A stretch of 64,000 nt of DNA from Trichobilharzia szidati. Taxonomy: Eukaryota > Platyhelminthes > Trematoda > Strigeidida > Schistosomatidae. The notes beneath the pieces were generated by a model, which saw only the letters and a list, made by a program, of their open reading frames with translations, did no database searches and had not been told where the DNA came from. The stretch lies in the NCBI GenBank assembly GCA_944472155.2, contig OX235272.1, forward strand, positions 19,700,354-19,764,353. Direction: 5' to 3'. Numbering within the stretch: position 1 is the first letter of the stretch; every line of letters starts with the position of its first letter. Below, piece by piece: positions 44,133 through 53,869 of the stretch. The position numbers and the translations under genes are program-made.

Positions 44133-44325
44133 ATGGTTGGAGGCAATCGGCTACAGGAAGCCGTGGACCCAGGGTTCGTGATAGTTGACAGTCGTCAACG
44201 AGGCGTATCTGCAACTTTGGAGGAACTCATGTCCCTTCTGAGATTTGAACCCGCGTCACCTAGTGCTGCAGTTAGAGACGTTCCCACTGAGCTGATGTAT
44301 ATCAACAACCAATCACGACAATGAT
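44133..44325 (-). mobile_element. Second SINE family (tRNA-like head), copy 1
   Basis: On the minus strand, CAGCTCAGTGGGAACGTCTC, then CGGGTTCAAATCTC (B-box), a body with GTTGCAGATACGCC and an end at CCTCCAACCAT. It aligns with 58160-58345. Confidence 0.6.
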
Positions 44326-44326
44326 T

Positions 44327-45400
44327 GTTAGGAGATACAATTATATCATTCATGGAGTTCACTTCATACTAAAACCTGCACTGAAGATGTTGTCTAGATG
44401 AACACCGAAAGCTTAGCAATTAAATCATCCACCAGCTAAGAGAACACAGGAGAACCAACACAGGAGATTTAGAGACACAAGTATATAGAAAATCAACGCA
44501 CACAGATCAAATACTCAACTATACTTGCAATAACAACCCAATTACTCACAAACGAAACTGTGTGCAGACATTGTTTAAAAGAGTTCAAACACATTGTAAC
44601 ACTCCAGAGTTGAAAAGAATGGAAGAAAAATACCTACAAACGGTCTTCAAAAAGAATGGTTATCCACAAAATTTCATCAAAAAGTGTTTAAAGTCGAATC
44701 AAAACACCAGCAAGAAACCATCATCAAAGATCACAAGAAAATTCATTCTACCATAAATGAGAAATATCTCTGAAATAACAGCTGGAATAATGAAACCGTT
44801 TGATATAGATGTAGCACACAAGCCAGTCAAATGGCTTAATTCGATATTATGCAAACCGAAAGATCCAACAGAAAAAGGGGATAAAATTAATACCATTTAC
44901 AAAATAAATTGTATGAACTGCAAGAAGCATTACATTGGCCAAAATGGGCGTCCCCTTCGAATCAGAATCCAAGAACACAAATCAGCCGTGAAAAGACACG
45001 ATATGTATTCTTTAGTATCAATGCATATAGACAATTATGGTCAGCAATTTGATTGGGATAATGTCAAAATCTTAGACAGAGGAAACACTAAAAGTGCAGT
45101 CAGGGAATTCCTAGAAGCCTGGTACTCAAGAGAAAATGCAATTAACAAACACGTTAATATAGACGAAATATACCAACTAATAAAAAGTAAATCAGGTGAC
45201 CAGAAAGTTTAAAATCCAAGTCAATAGAAAATGGTCAATACATATGTAAAGGTGGTTACCGGGAGACGGACGAAATTATATCACTCATGAAGAAATTTAA
45301 ATCATTTCACTTTATGCTAAATATGGCGCTGAAAGGGGATTTTGTCCAGAAGGATGACGAAAGCTTCGCAACTAAACCAACCAGCTCAGAGAACACTATT
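44327..45400 (+). mobile_element. Penelope-like element, second subfamily, with flanking pseudo-LTR repeats
   Basis: 44327-44460 and 45255-45400 are direct repeats (ATTATATCA-TCATG, CGAAAGCTT-GCAA, AACCAACCAGCT/CATCCACCAGCT, GAGAACAC) that enclose the coding end. PLEs typically carry such terminal pseudo-LTRs. Hammerhead-like boxes lie in both repeats. Confidence 0.6.
44478..45212 (+). pseudogene. PLE C-terminal region with GIY-YIG endonuclease, one stop
   Basis: VYRKSTHTDQILNYTCNN, VQTLFKRVQTHCNT and NGYPQNFIKKC (RT thumb side), then a stop at 44754-44756 where relatives have Tyr, MRNISEITAGIMKPFDIDVAH and CMNCKKHYIGQNGRPLRIRI (YIG with Cys pair and Arg), ending near NKHVNIDEIYQLIK. Apart from one stop the frame is continuous, the best second-subfamily copy here. 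Confidence 0.8.
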
Positions 45401-45620
45401 AATTGCAGAACACAAGTAAATCAAAATCTTCTTGTTCTCTATAATTTGACTTTCGACAGGAAATTATCCTTAAACTTTTTCACCCCCCCCCCTAACTATA
45501 CACATACACAAATGCACAACCAAGTTGATGAATATGTCAAAAAGAAAAGTTTCTTCACTCCCAAAAATCGAACATCACAAAAATTCATTAATATCTCTGC
45601 TGATGATATTGTAGACTTAC
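45401..45620 (-). other. Intron between RPAC2 exons, no other feature
   Basis: Contains a CCCCCCCC run at 45482-45491. The intron starts at 45620 with GTAAGT on the minus strand. Confidence 0.5.
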
Positions 45621-45772
45621 TTTCTCAGGACACAATATCTTAGCGCTAAACCAAGAGTATGATCTTCCCCATGGAAAATAAAAGTGGCACGTAATTTATC
45701 CCGTGAAATATGAGCCACTTCAAGGCCTACTTCACGTCCATTCAACTGACTACGATTACCCTTTGGATTCAT
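45621..45772 (-). CDS. POLR1D: RPAC2 (AC19) first recognised exon
   Basis: ATG at 45772-45770, then 49 more codons and two bases, ended by donor AAA|GTAAGT. The frame reads MNPKGNRSQLNGREVGLEVA..., then ATFIFHGEDHTLG and LALRYCVL, matching the TFVLHEEDHTLGNSLRY signature of RPAC2, the bacterial-alpha-like subunit of Pol I and III. The three exons give about 114 aa (human 133). The ATG follows directly on TTGAAAATTCCAG, a fair splice acceptor, so the ATG may be internal (see the fusion finding) or the point where a spliced leader is added. Confidence 0.9.
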
Positions 45773-45862
45773 CTGGAATTTTCAAACAATATAGAAATTA
45801 TTTTTTCAATAAATTTATCTTTTAAAAATTGAGGTTATGAACAATTCCCATGTCACGTAATT

Positions 45863-46106
45863 TTTTTCCTTCACGTTCCCCAGTGGAGCATAGGGCTTCA
45901 AGCTAGTGACTTGAAGTTTCTGTAGCAGTGTTTATTTTACAGGATGGGGTTGCTAGTCTCATGCCCAACCTTTCCTCTTCACCAGCATTATTTCTGGCTT
46001 AGCGAGGTAAAGGAGTGCGTCGGTCGAGGATCCAACCCCGGACCATGTGCACGGTCGGCGAGCGACCTAACCGCTATGCCACCGACGCACTGGTGTCACT
46101 GCCAGT
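45863..46106 (-). mobile_element. tRNA-headed SINE with 13-bp target duplication
   Basis: Minus head GTGCGTCGGTGGCATAGCGG, B-box GGGTTGGATCC, body GGTTGGGCATGAGACTAGCA, tail GAAGCCCTATGCTCCACTGG and A-run. Flanked by ATGTCACGTAATT at 45850-45862 and 46107-46119, so it is a clean, recent insertion. Confidence 0.85.
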
Positions 46107-46119
46107 ATGTCACGTAATT

Positions 46120-46427
46120 AAAAACACATAAATCAGTCAACAAAGATCTCTTGCCGTAACTTCCATTCAAAGCTATACACAACCAGTTATATGGGTTTTA
46201 CATGTACAATATTTAATTGATAACACAGGTCAATACTTGAATATCAGTGATGCTCACTGCCGACTAGCCCTATTTAGGTAGGTAGTTAGCTGGGGTTCCA
46301 GTGGGAAGTCGTGACTAGTATGGTGCAGCAGGTCGGATGTGAGGACAAATACTCGCCGAAGACATTGGCCAGCGACTGCGCCATATCGTGAATTGGAAGA
46401 AGTTAAAATTCATGGGCCATTGGATCG
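46120..46427. other. Intergenic or intronic, no feature recognised
   Basis: Unique-looking, no ORF support. Confidence 0.35.
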
Positions 46428-46620
46428 GGTCCCAGTGGCTGAATGGTATACGAGCTCGCTCGCCTTGTAACCGGAAGGTCCTGGGCTAGAACCCTGGCAG
46501 TGGGTGCTTACTGCCGATGATTCCCAAAAACTAGGATGAAACAGCTGACTGTCCAGTACTCCCGGTCTGTTTTCAATGGTTCTCTAACTGATAACAATCC
46601 ATGATATCAACTCGTAATAA
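46428..46620 (+). mobile_element. Third tRNA-headed short repeat
   Basis: GGGTCCCAGTGGCTGAATGG (A-box side) and TCCTGGGCTAGAACCCTGG (B-box side) are spaced like a tRNA, followed by a non-tRNA body. The anticodon arm does not fold cleanly, so it is not called as a working tRNA gene. Confidence 0.45.
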
Positions 46621-46857
46621 GAAGTTGTCAACCCCCTTTGATTAAGTGAGACTATTTTCACAATTTTTCAAACATTTTAATCCCTCAATAAACTTTGATT
46701 TATGCGTGCTACTAACTGACAATAATCTCTGATCTGTGTTATCAAATAACATAGTAAATGTAAAATCCCTAAATAAGTATACAACTTTGAGGTGAAGTTA
46801 CAAAATGAGATCTCCTTTTTTCGCTAACTTATGTATTCTTAAAAGGCTTGGTGTTAG

Positions 46858-47620
46858 TCTGTCTGTCTGTTTTCGACATAGAACTTTGCACATATGTCTG
46901 TCTGTCTGTCTGTCTGTTTTCGACATAGAACTTTGCACATATGTGCTGCAGTTCAAGTCGCCACACTCTATGTAGCACATAAAGCAAGAGAAGATAGTAG
47001 AAGAAATGCATAATATAGACAGTAAACAGAGGTGTGAGACAAAGGAATAGTAATAACGGAGAACAAAACAGTTTCACTGGAAATCATAAGTCACAAGGAG
47101 TGGATGCATCTGATCCAACCACTGAGAACGATTTTGAGCCATATCACCAATTGTTTCCAACCATTGGTTTTTACCGTCCCGAGGACCCCAACAAGTCAGG
47201 AAGCCAGTCTACACCTTCCTACGTGGCTTAAACTAACTGTTGTAGATTTCATTGACTGGTGCCATGTTTTCGTTTGACCGCCTCCAGCTCTTTTCCAGCC
47301 TAACACTATATCAGCTAACATTGCCCATTGTCGAGGAAGGCGATGACTAGGCATACGTAGCACATGTCCTAACCATCTCAGTCAATGTAATTTCACAGTC
47401 TCGTCGACTGATTTCCCCTCCTTACCTAGCACTCTACCGATGCCTAACCTCAATATTGCTCACCTTATTATACCACTTCACGCGGGAGATAGAACGCAGA
47501 CACCTATGATCGAAGACAGCTAATCTTTTCATGTCTTCCGCTCTCAATGGCCAGGTCTCACAGCCATAAAGGAGGACGAAGCGGGTTGCTGAGCAGTACA
47601 CACACCCTTTGTGTTAGTAA
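46858..47620 (-). pseudogene. RTE-clade LINE 3' fragment with duplicated tail
   Basis: Minus-strand 3' part of the family at 55380-56279 (shared block with AAAAGATTAGCTGTCTTC and the TCGACATAGAACTTTGCACA 3' UTR). At 46858-46925 the terminal block occurs twice, each followed by (CAGA)n on the minus strand. Confidence 0.75.
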
Positions 47621-47984
47621 CGTTTTACTAGACGATATAACAAAAAAAAACTTGTTAGGTTGTACTTTCGGATAGTAAGCCGTGAGTCTAAATCCCGTGC
47701 TCTACCTATTTCATACCATGAAGACTAGGCAGGTATCTCATTTGACCTGACACACTTATTGAGTCCAGTGCATGAATTTTAACAAAGCTTATCTTTACCG
47801 TTTTATATATTTGAACTTGGTTTTGGACATTTAGGAGGCTTACTTATCACACGATAGGATAAGAGAATTACTTTTGCCCTTTGTTTGGTTAAGGCTAGTA
47901 AGTGCATTTTTTTTATCAGTAAAGTAAAACACGCATACAAAATATCCGTTGCTTTGAATTACAATAATTAAAAACACATTATAA
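47621..47984. other. No feature recognised
   Basis: AT-rich unique stretch. Confidence 0.35.
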
Positions 47985-49470
47985 TTGCTGAAAGGATAAA
48001 AGATTTAAATGTTGACAATAAATTCTTGATATCATTTGATGTATCTTCCTTATTCACGAATGTACCATTTATGGAAACAGTGGAATTTGTATGCGAAGAA
48101 CTCATAAAACAAAACATCGATATTGGCATTCCTATATCTTTTATGAAAGAGCTTCTCTTGAAATGTACAATGAATGCTCACTTTTTATTTAATAAGGAAT
48201 TATATAGACAAATCGACGGCGTGGCAATGGGGTCACCACTACGACCCATTCTAGCCGACATTTTCGTTGCGAAACTGGAAAATAATGGGCCTTTGAAAGA
48301 TGTTAATAATGAACTTGAATTCTATTGTCGTTACATGAATGATACAGTTTTGATTATGAAAAATGAGGAGGAAGCGAAGAACATCCTGGATAAATTTACT
48401 ATTGAGAAGGAAAAAGATTCTAGTATTTCATTTTTAGACGTCCTTATGACCAGAAAAGAGGATGGCACAATAAGAAGAAGTGTATATAGAAAAGCTACAT
48501 CAACGGGCCAGTACACATATTTTCTCAGCTTTGTGCCCTTGAAATACAAACGCAATCTAATAAAGTGCTTGGTTCATAGAGCAAGAGCAATCTGCTCGGA
48601 CGAGTGTCTTGACGAGGAACTTAACAATATTAAACGGTTGCTAAGTGAGAATGGTTATCCTGAAAAGTTTATTGATAGGAATATGAATCTGAAACCAAAG
48701 CAGTCCAAGTTACCAATAGTTCCAAAAAAGGCCTTGTTCTTACAGATACAATTCCTAGGAGAAAACACAAGTGAGATACTAACACAGCGCCTTAGAAATG
48801 CGGTAAGAAGAGCATTCCCTGCTGCTGAATTACGCTGCATCTTTAAAACCACTCCTCTTCTGCGTTCGAGAATAAAAGACAAACTGCCTAATTTCTCCTC
48901 TTCCATGTGTATCTACCAATTTAACTGCTCCTGTGCAGCCAGTTACATAGGCCGTACAATTAGGCGTGTTTCTCGTCGAATTTACGAACATTACCCACCT
49001 TGCGTGGTTAAGCAAAGGACAAACAAAATCTATTCGCAGCGCTATTCTGCCTCATCTTGTGGAGACAGAACACAAGATTGACGTTAACCATGCTTTCAGG
49101 GTAATTTACCGCATACCTACGAACCTCAACTTTGCCTTAAGAGTTCGACTACTAAATATTCCTGAGGCTGACTGTTGGGATCCCTATTAGTAAGCCTAAT
49201 TTATGCACCCAAAAGAATTTAGTTCAAACATTCTCATTATCTTGGACATCTAGGTTTGAATAATCCGGAATTTTTGTGGAATTTCCCTAATTTTAGTTGA
49301 TATTCTATTCGCTACTATATCTTTATTATCACTATAATTTAAGCATCTTTAATGAACTGTAATAGCATTGATCATACTTTACAAGTCGATATTATTTAAA
49401 AAAACGCTAATATTGTTATTAACTACTGATTTAAAATATTCAGTGTATATAAACATATATATATATATAT
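47985..49470 (+). pseudogene. Penelope-like element, RT to GIY-YIG, mutated active site
   Basis: ISFDVSSLFTNVPFMETV (first catalytic Asp), GVAMGSPLRPILADIF, CRYMNDT where intact PLEs have YVDDT, LDVLMTRKEDGTIRRSVYRK, SSMCIYQFNCSCAASYIGRT (GIY-YIG). A short stretch after LDKF is missing. A frameshift near 48985 moves the end to the frame 48966-49190 (TEHKIDVNHAFRVIY). The D-to-N change at the RT site and the frameshift make it dead. The 3' UTR is cut at about 49470 by the left arm of the palindrome. Confidence 0.85.
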
Positions 49471-49738
49471 ATGAAAAAGGGTACATAATTATAAGATTAG
49501 TAGACGAATATAAAATGTTACATAACATGGTATGAAATTTGATAAAACAGAATTCAATATTGTAAAAAATATAAAAATATGAAAATTAATAATTTTAGGT
49601 TTAAAATGTCAAGTAGGTCAAGTGAACAAGAGAATAGTAATCATAATAATGATAATAATATTGATAATAATAATAATAGTAATAAGGGAAGAGTACATAG
49701 AATAACTAAATAAACAAAATAAATAAATGTCTATCCCT

Positions 49739-51382
49739 CTACGGCCAAGGCAGAAGTAGGGATTGTACATACTTCTTTTGTACACAAAGGTCTGGCTTAA
49801 AGTCATGAATTGCCAAGGCCTCCGCTGTCTTTAGAAGTCTGTAACGAATAAAACGCGGGAAGTTAGCATGGATTCTATATATGATCTTAAAATCATGGTC
49901 AGGGTTAACAGAGTGATAGAAGTCGATCAGGTGTTTCAAAATAGAGCTTCTCACACACTTCCTTTCTCCCTTATAAAACCAAGCTGGAATATGTTCTCGT
50001 ATCCGTGTGGAAAGCGTCCTCTGACTACGGCCAATGTACCTTGCTCCACAGGAGCAGGTGAACTGATAGATGCACATGGAGGCGGCCAGACGGGGTAGCT
50101 TATCTTTTATAGAGGTAGAGAACAACTTGCGGCTAGTGAACGTCATATGTAATTTTGCTGCATAAAACGTCTTACGGACTGATTTGGAGAGACGATTTTT
50201 GAGCATATCTGAATCTTGATCACCTTTGAATTCCAAGTTCATGAATAAGGTTTTCTTTGGAACTGTGTCGGTAACCAGTTTAGACTGCTTTTCTTTCATG
50301 TTGCTGTCAATAAATCGGCTAGGGTAACCGTTTTCTGCCAGCGTGGCTTTTAAGAAATCAAGTTCCGAGTCAACGGAATCAGGACTACAAATTTTCCTTA
50401 TCCTATAGCAAAGCGAATGAATTAAATTCCTTTTCCTGGAGATAGGCACCCAACTGTAAAAATTAGTTAGTTGTCCGTTCCATGTACGTTTCCGGTGGAT
50501 AGATCTTTTGAGAGATCCGTCATCACGTCTACTAAGGCACACATCAAGAAAGGGGATACTTAGTTCGGATTCCTTTTCTACGGTGAATTGTAACGAAGGA
50601 TGGCAGTTGTTGAAAGTAAACAGGACATCATCAAGAATTACATTTTTATCGCAGATAACGAAAGTGTCGTCTACGTATCGTTTATAAATGTCAAAATGAC
50701 CGATGGTTTGACTAAGTTGAGAATTTTCAAGCTTAGCCATAAAACAATCAGCCAACAAGGGACCCAGTGGTGATCCCATGGCAATGCCGTCTCTCTGTCT
50801 AAAGATCTCATTATTGAAGGTGAACTGAACATTCAACGTGCATCTCAATAAAAGCTCTTTGAGGTAGATGGTCGGCAGTCCTATTTCTAAACTATGTGTA
50901 TCAATATAATCACATAAGTAACAAACAGTTTCCATGAGAGGAACATTGGTAAAAAGCGACGTTACATCTAATGAGAACAAGATTTTGTCTGAGACATTGA
51001 AATCTTTAATGCTATCAATAAATTTAAACGTATCATCAATGGAAAACTTAGATACTTGCCTTCTGACTGGTTCCAGTATTTCAGCTAGCCATTGAGCGAT
51101 TCCGTGATAAGGAGAACCCGCCATATCGAGGATAGGACGCAGGGGTAATCCTGTTTTATGAATTTTAGGTAGTCCATACAAACGTGGTATCATGGAGCCT
51201 ACTGGTCGGATCCGTTCATATATTTCCGACGAGATTACTGACTTATTCTTCATGTTCTTTAAGACATCAGTCAGTTGATTTTCAATTAAATGTGTCTTAT
51301 TCTTTTCACCATCGGGTTTGGCGAATTTCATTTGGTAGGAAAGGATCGCTGAGATCTTATCATTATAATCTTGGCGATTCAT
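49739..51382 (-). CDS. Penelope-like RT/GIY-YIG ORF, left arm
   Basis: 547 aa, open. SLDVTSLFTNVP (137-148), GIAMGSPLGPLLADCF (199-214), YVDDT (236-240), then a linker and a C-terminal CIYQFTCSCGARYIGRSQRT (437-456) with the GIY-YIG tyrosines and a Cys pair, and REH. PLE enzymes combine RT with this nuclease to insert in the nucleus. The copy lacks the N-terminal DKG motif region because it starts at the palindrome centre. Confidence 0.9.
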   Translation of the reverse strand: MNRQDYNDKISAILSYQMKFAKPDGEKNKTHLIENQLTDVLKNMKNKSVISSEIYERIRPVGSMIPRLYGLPKIHKTGLPLRPILDMAGSPYHGIAQWLAEILEPVRRQVSKFSIDDTFKFIDSIKDFNVSDKILFSLDVTSLFTNVPLMETVCYLCDYIDTHSLEIGLPTIYLKELLLRCTLNVQFTFNNEIFRQRDGIAMGSPLGPLLADCFMAKLENSQLSQTIGHFDIYKRYVDDTFVICDKNVILDDVLFTFNNCHPSLQFTVEKESELSIPFLDVCLSRRDDGSLKRSIHRKRTWNGQLTNFYSWVPISRKRNLIHSLCYRIRKICSPDSVDSELDFLKATLAENGYPSRFIDSNMKEKQSKLVTDTVPKKTLFMNLEFKGDQDSDMLKNRLSKSVRKTFYAAKLHMTFTSRKLFSTSIKDKLPRLAASMCIYQFTCSCGARYIGRSQRTLSTRIREHIPAWFYKGERKCVRSSILKHLIDFYHSVNPDHDFKIIYRIHANFPRFIRYRLLKTAEALAIHDFKPDLCVQKKYVQSLLLPWP

Positions 51383-51712
51383 ATTGATGCAATCCGCTCT
51401 CGCGTTGTAGAGCTAAACAGGAACATATCTCTGAGAAGTCACGTTCTGTTTGAACTTTCAACTGATGAACGCCGGCAATTCGAGGAATACGTTTCTTTCG
51501 TCATCGATAAACAGTCCCAATCTGCTAACCTCAAGCATCTTGACAGTCTCAAGCAGGTAGTAGTAGAAAAGAAATTTCCGACTGATCCCAGTAAATATGT
51601 TTTTAATTATTCTTCCGTCACCCCTTCTGAAATTCAACTACAAGCCCTATCACTGGGCCCAAAATTCTGTAACAGTTCGTCAAAAGTTAACCTAGCTCGA
51701 ACAACCTCCTGA
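51371..51712 (+). pseudogene. PLE ORF N-terminal segment
   Basis: 113-aa frame: VVELNRNISLRSHVLFELST, then SLKQVVVEKKFPTDPSKYVF, ends at TGA. Shifting one base near 51700 continues with NNLLTKEHIDQLKELE and IICRPDKGGGVVVMNRQDY, the DKG motif typical of PLE N-termini, which joins the 51802 frame. The first few residues come from the left arm. Confidence 0.75.
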
Positions 51713-51801
51713 CTAAAGAGCATATAGATCAACTTAAAGAACTGGAGAAGAATGATGATATTATTATATGCCGTCCAGACAAAGGTGGTGGTGTTGTAGT
51801 T

Positions 51802-53445
51802 ATGAATCGCCAAGATTATAATGATAAGATCTCAGCGATCCTTTCCTACCAAATGAAATTCGCCAAACCCGATGGTGAAAAGAATAAGACACATTTAATT
51901 GAAAATCAACTGACTGATGTCTTAAAGAACATGAAGAATAAGTCAGTAATCTCGTCGGAAATATATGAACGGATCCGACCAGTAGGCTCCATGATACCAC
52001 GTTTGTATGGACTACCTAAAATTCATAAAACAGGATTACCCCTGCGTCCTATCCTCGATATGGCGGGTTCTCCTTATCACGGAATCGCTCAATGGCTAGC
52101 TGAAATACTGGAACCAGTCAGAAGGCAAGTATCTAAGTTTTCCATTGATGATACGTTTAAATTTATTGATAGCATTAAAGATTTCAATGTCTCAGACAAA
52201 ATCTTGTTCTCATTAGATGTAACGTCGCTTTTTACCAATGTTCCTCTCATGGAAACTGTTTGTTACTTATGTGATTATATTGATACACATAGTTTAGAAA
52301 TAGGACTGCCGACCATCTACCTCAAAGAGCTTTTATTGAGATGCACGTTGAATGTTCAGTTCACCTTCAATAATGAGATCTTTAGACAGAGAGACGGCAT
52401 TGCCATGGGATCACCACTGGGTCCCTTGTTGGCTGATTGTTTTATGGCTAAGCTTGAAAATTCTCAACTTAGTCAAACCATCGGTCATTTTGACATTTAT
52501 AAACGATACGTAGACGACACTTTCGTTATCTGCGATAAAAATGTAATTCTTGATGATGTCCTGTTTACTTTCAACAACTGCCATCCTTCGTTACAATTCA
52601 CCGTAGAAAAGGAATCCGAACTAAGTATCCCCTTTCTTGATGTGTGCCTTAGTAGACGTGATGACGGATCTCTCAAAAGATCTATCCACCGGAAACGTAC
52701 ATGGAACGGACAACTAACTAATTTTTACAGTTGGGTGCCTATCTCCAGGAAAAGGAATTTAATTCATTCGCTTTGCTATAGGATAAGGAAAATTTGTAGT
52801 CCTGATTCCGTTGACTCGGAACTTGATTTCTTAAAAGCCACGCTGGCAGAAAACGGTTACCCTAGCCGATTTATTGACAGCAACATGAAAGAAAAGCAGT
52901 CTAAACTGGTTACCGACACAGTTCCAAAGAAAACCTTATTCATGAACTTGGAATTCAAAGGTGATCAAGATTCAGATATGCTCAAAAATCGTCTCTCCAA
53001 ATCAGTCCGTAAGACGTTTTATGCAGCAAAATTACATATGACGTTCACTAGCCGCAAGTTGTTCTCTACCTCTATAAAAGATAAGCTACCCCGTCTGGCC
53101 GCCTCCATGTGCATCTATCAGTTCACCTGCTCCTGTGGAGCAAGGTACATTGGCCGTAGTCAGAGGACGCTTTCCACACGGATACGAGAACATATTCCAG
53201 CTTGGTTTTATAAGGGAGAAAGGAAGTGTGTGAGAAGCTCTATTTTGAAACACCTGATCGACTTCTATCACTCTGTTAACCCTGACCATGATTTTAAGAT
53301 CATATATAGAATCCATGCTAACTTCCCGCGTTTTATTCGTTACAGACTTCTAAAGACAGCGGAGGCCTTGGCAATTCATGACTTTAAGCCAGACCTTTGT
53401 GTACAAAAGAAGTATGTACAATCCCTACTTCTGCCTTGGCCGTAG
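51802..53445 (+). CDS. Penelope-like RT/GIY-YIG ORF, right arm
   Basis: Same 547-aa product as the left arm, with RT Asp at 139 and 238-239 and YIG at 449-451. The reading frame really begins further upstream (51384) but is shifted near 51700. The ATG used is the internal Met of VVVMNRQDY. Confidence 0.9.
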   Translation: MNRQDYNDKISAILSYQMKFAKPDGEKNKTHLIENQLTDVLKNMKNKSVISSEIYERIRPVGSMIPRLYGLPKIHKTGLPLRPILDMAGSPYHGIAQWLAEILEPVRRQVSKFSIDDTFKFIDSIKDFNVSDKILFSLDVTSLFTNVPLMETVCYLCDYIDTHSLEIGLPTIYLKELLLRCTLNVQFTFNNEIFRQRDGIAMGSPLGPLLADCFMAKLENSQLSQTIGHFDIYKRYVDDTFVICDKNVILDDVLFTFNNCHPSLQFTVEKESELSIPFLDVCLSRRDDGSLKRSIHRKRTWNGQLTNFYSWVPISRKRNLIHSLCYRIRKICSPDSVDSELDFLKATLAENGYPSRFIDSNMKEKQSKLVTDTVPKKTLFMNLEFKGDQDSDMLKNRLSKSVRKTFYAAKLHMTFTSRKLFSTSIKDKLPRLAASMCIYQFTCSCGARYIGRSQRTLSTRIREHIPAWFYKGERKCVRSSILKHLIDFYHSVNPDHDFKIIYRIHANFPRFIRYRLLKTAEALAIHDFKPDLCVQKKYVQSLLLPWP

Positions 53446-53692
53446 AGGGATAGACATTTATTTATTTTGTTTATTTAGTTATTCTATGTACTCTTCCCTT
53501 ATTACTATTATTATTATTATCAATATTATTATCATTATTATGATTACTATTCTCTTGTTCACTTGACCTACTTGACATTTTAAACCTAAAATTATTAATT
53601 TTCATATTTTTATATTTTTTACAATATTGAATTCTGTTTTATCAAATTTCATACCATGTTATGTAACATTTAATATGTATGTATATATTACT

Positions 53693-53736
53693 GTAGAGCC
53701 AGAAGAGGAATTTATCGGAAAGAATATTCTTTGCTC
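53693..53736 (+). ncRNA. Hammerhead-ribozyme-like motif
   Basis: GTAGAGC CAGAAGA ... CGGAAAGAATATTCTTTGCTC: stem I GAGC/GCTC and stem III AAGAA/TTCTT intact; the first box is CAGAAGA instead of CTGANGA. Confidence 0.45.
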
Positions 53737-53869
53737 GATTATTGTGTTTTATAGATGTCTGAATGAATATTTTTGCTACATTATAATGAAGTGTTATGAT
53801 TTCACTGAGTTTCTGAGTTGATAGAATTCAGACAACACTAAAGAACTAGGTATAACGTAATAGATAAGG

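Larger units (their letters stand above)
49513..53671. repeat. Large palindrome: 1871-bp inverted arms around a 417-bp spacer
   Basis: Arms 49513-51383 and 51801-53671 are reverse complements with coordinates summing to 103184 at every checked point (ORF ends 49739/53445, 51382/51802; other frames 49868/53316), so there is no indel. Both encode the same 547-aa frame. Each arm is a PLE 3' part; the 417-bp spacer is the N-terminal part of the plus copy. Confidence 0.95.
51384..53736 (+). mobile_element. Penelope-like element, plus-strand copy
   Basis: It includes the N-terminal part (51384-51800), the 547-aa region, a 3' UTR and the hammerhead-like motif at 53693-53736, all in order. It is truncated at the 5' end (first readable residues DAIRSRVVELNRN). 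One frameshift near 51700 breaks the long frame. Confidence 0.85.

Noticed and set aside
49868..53316. Frames opposite the PLE ORFs (49868-50098 plus, 53086-53316 minus, 51184-51387 plus, 51800-52000 minus)
   Set aside because: Mirror-image shadows of the duplicated PLE frame; they help prove the palindrome but are not genes.
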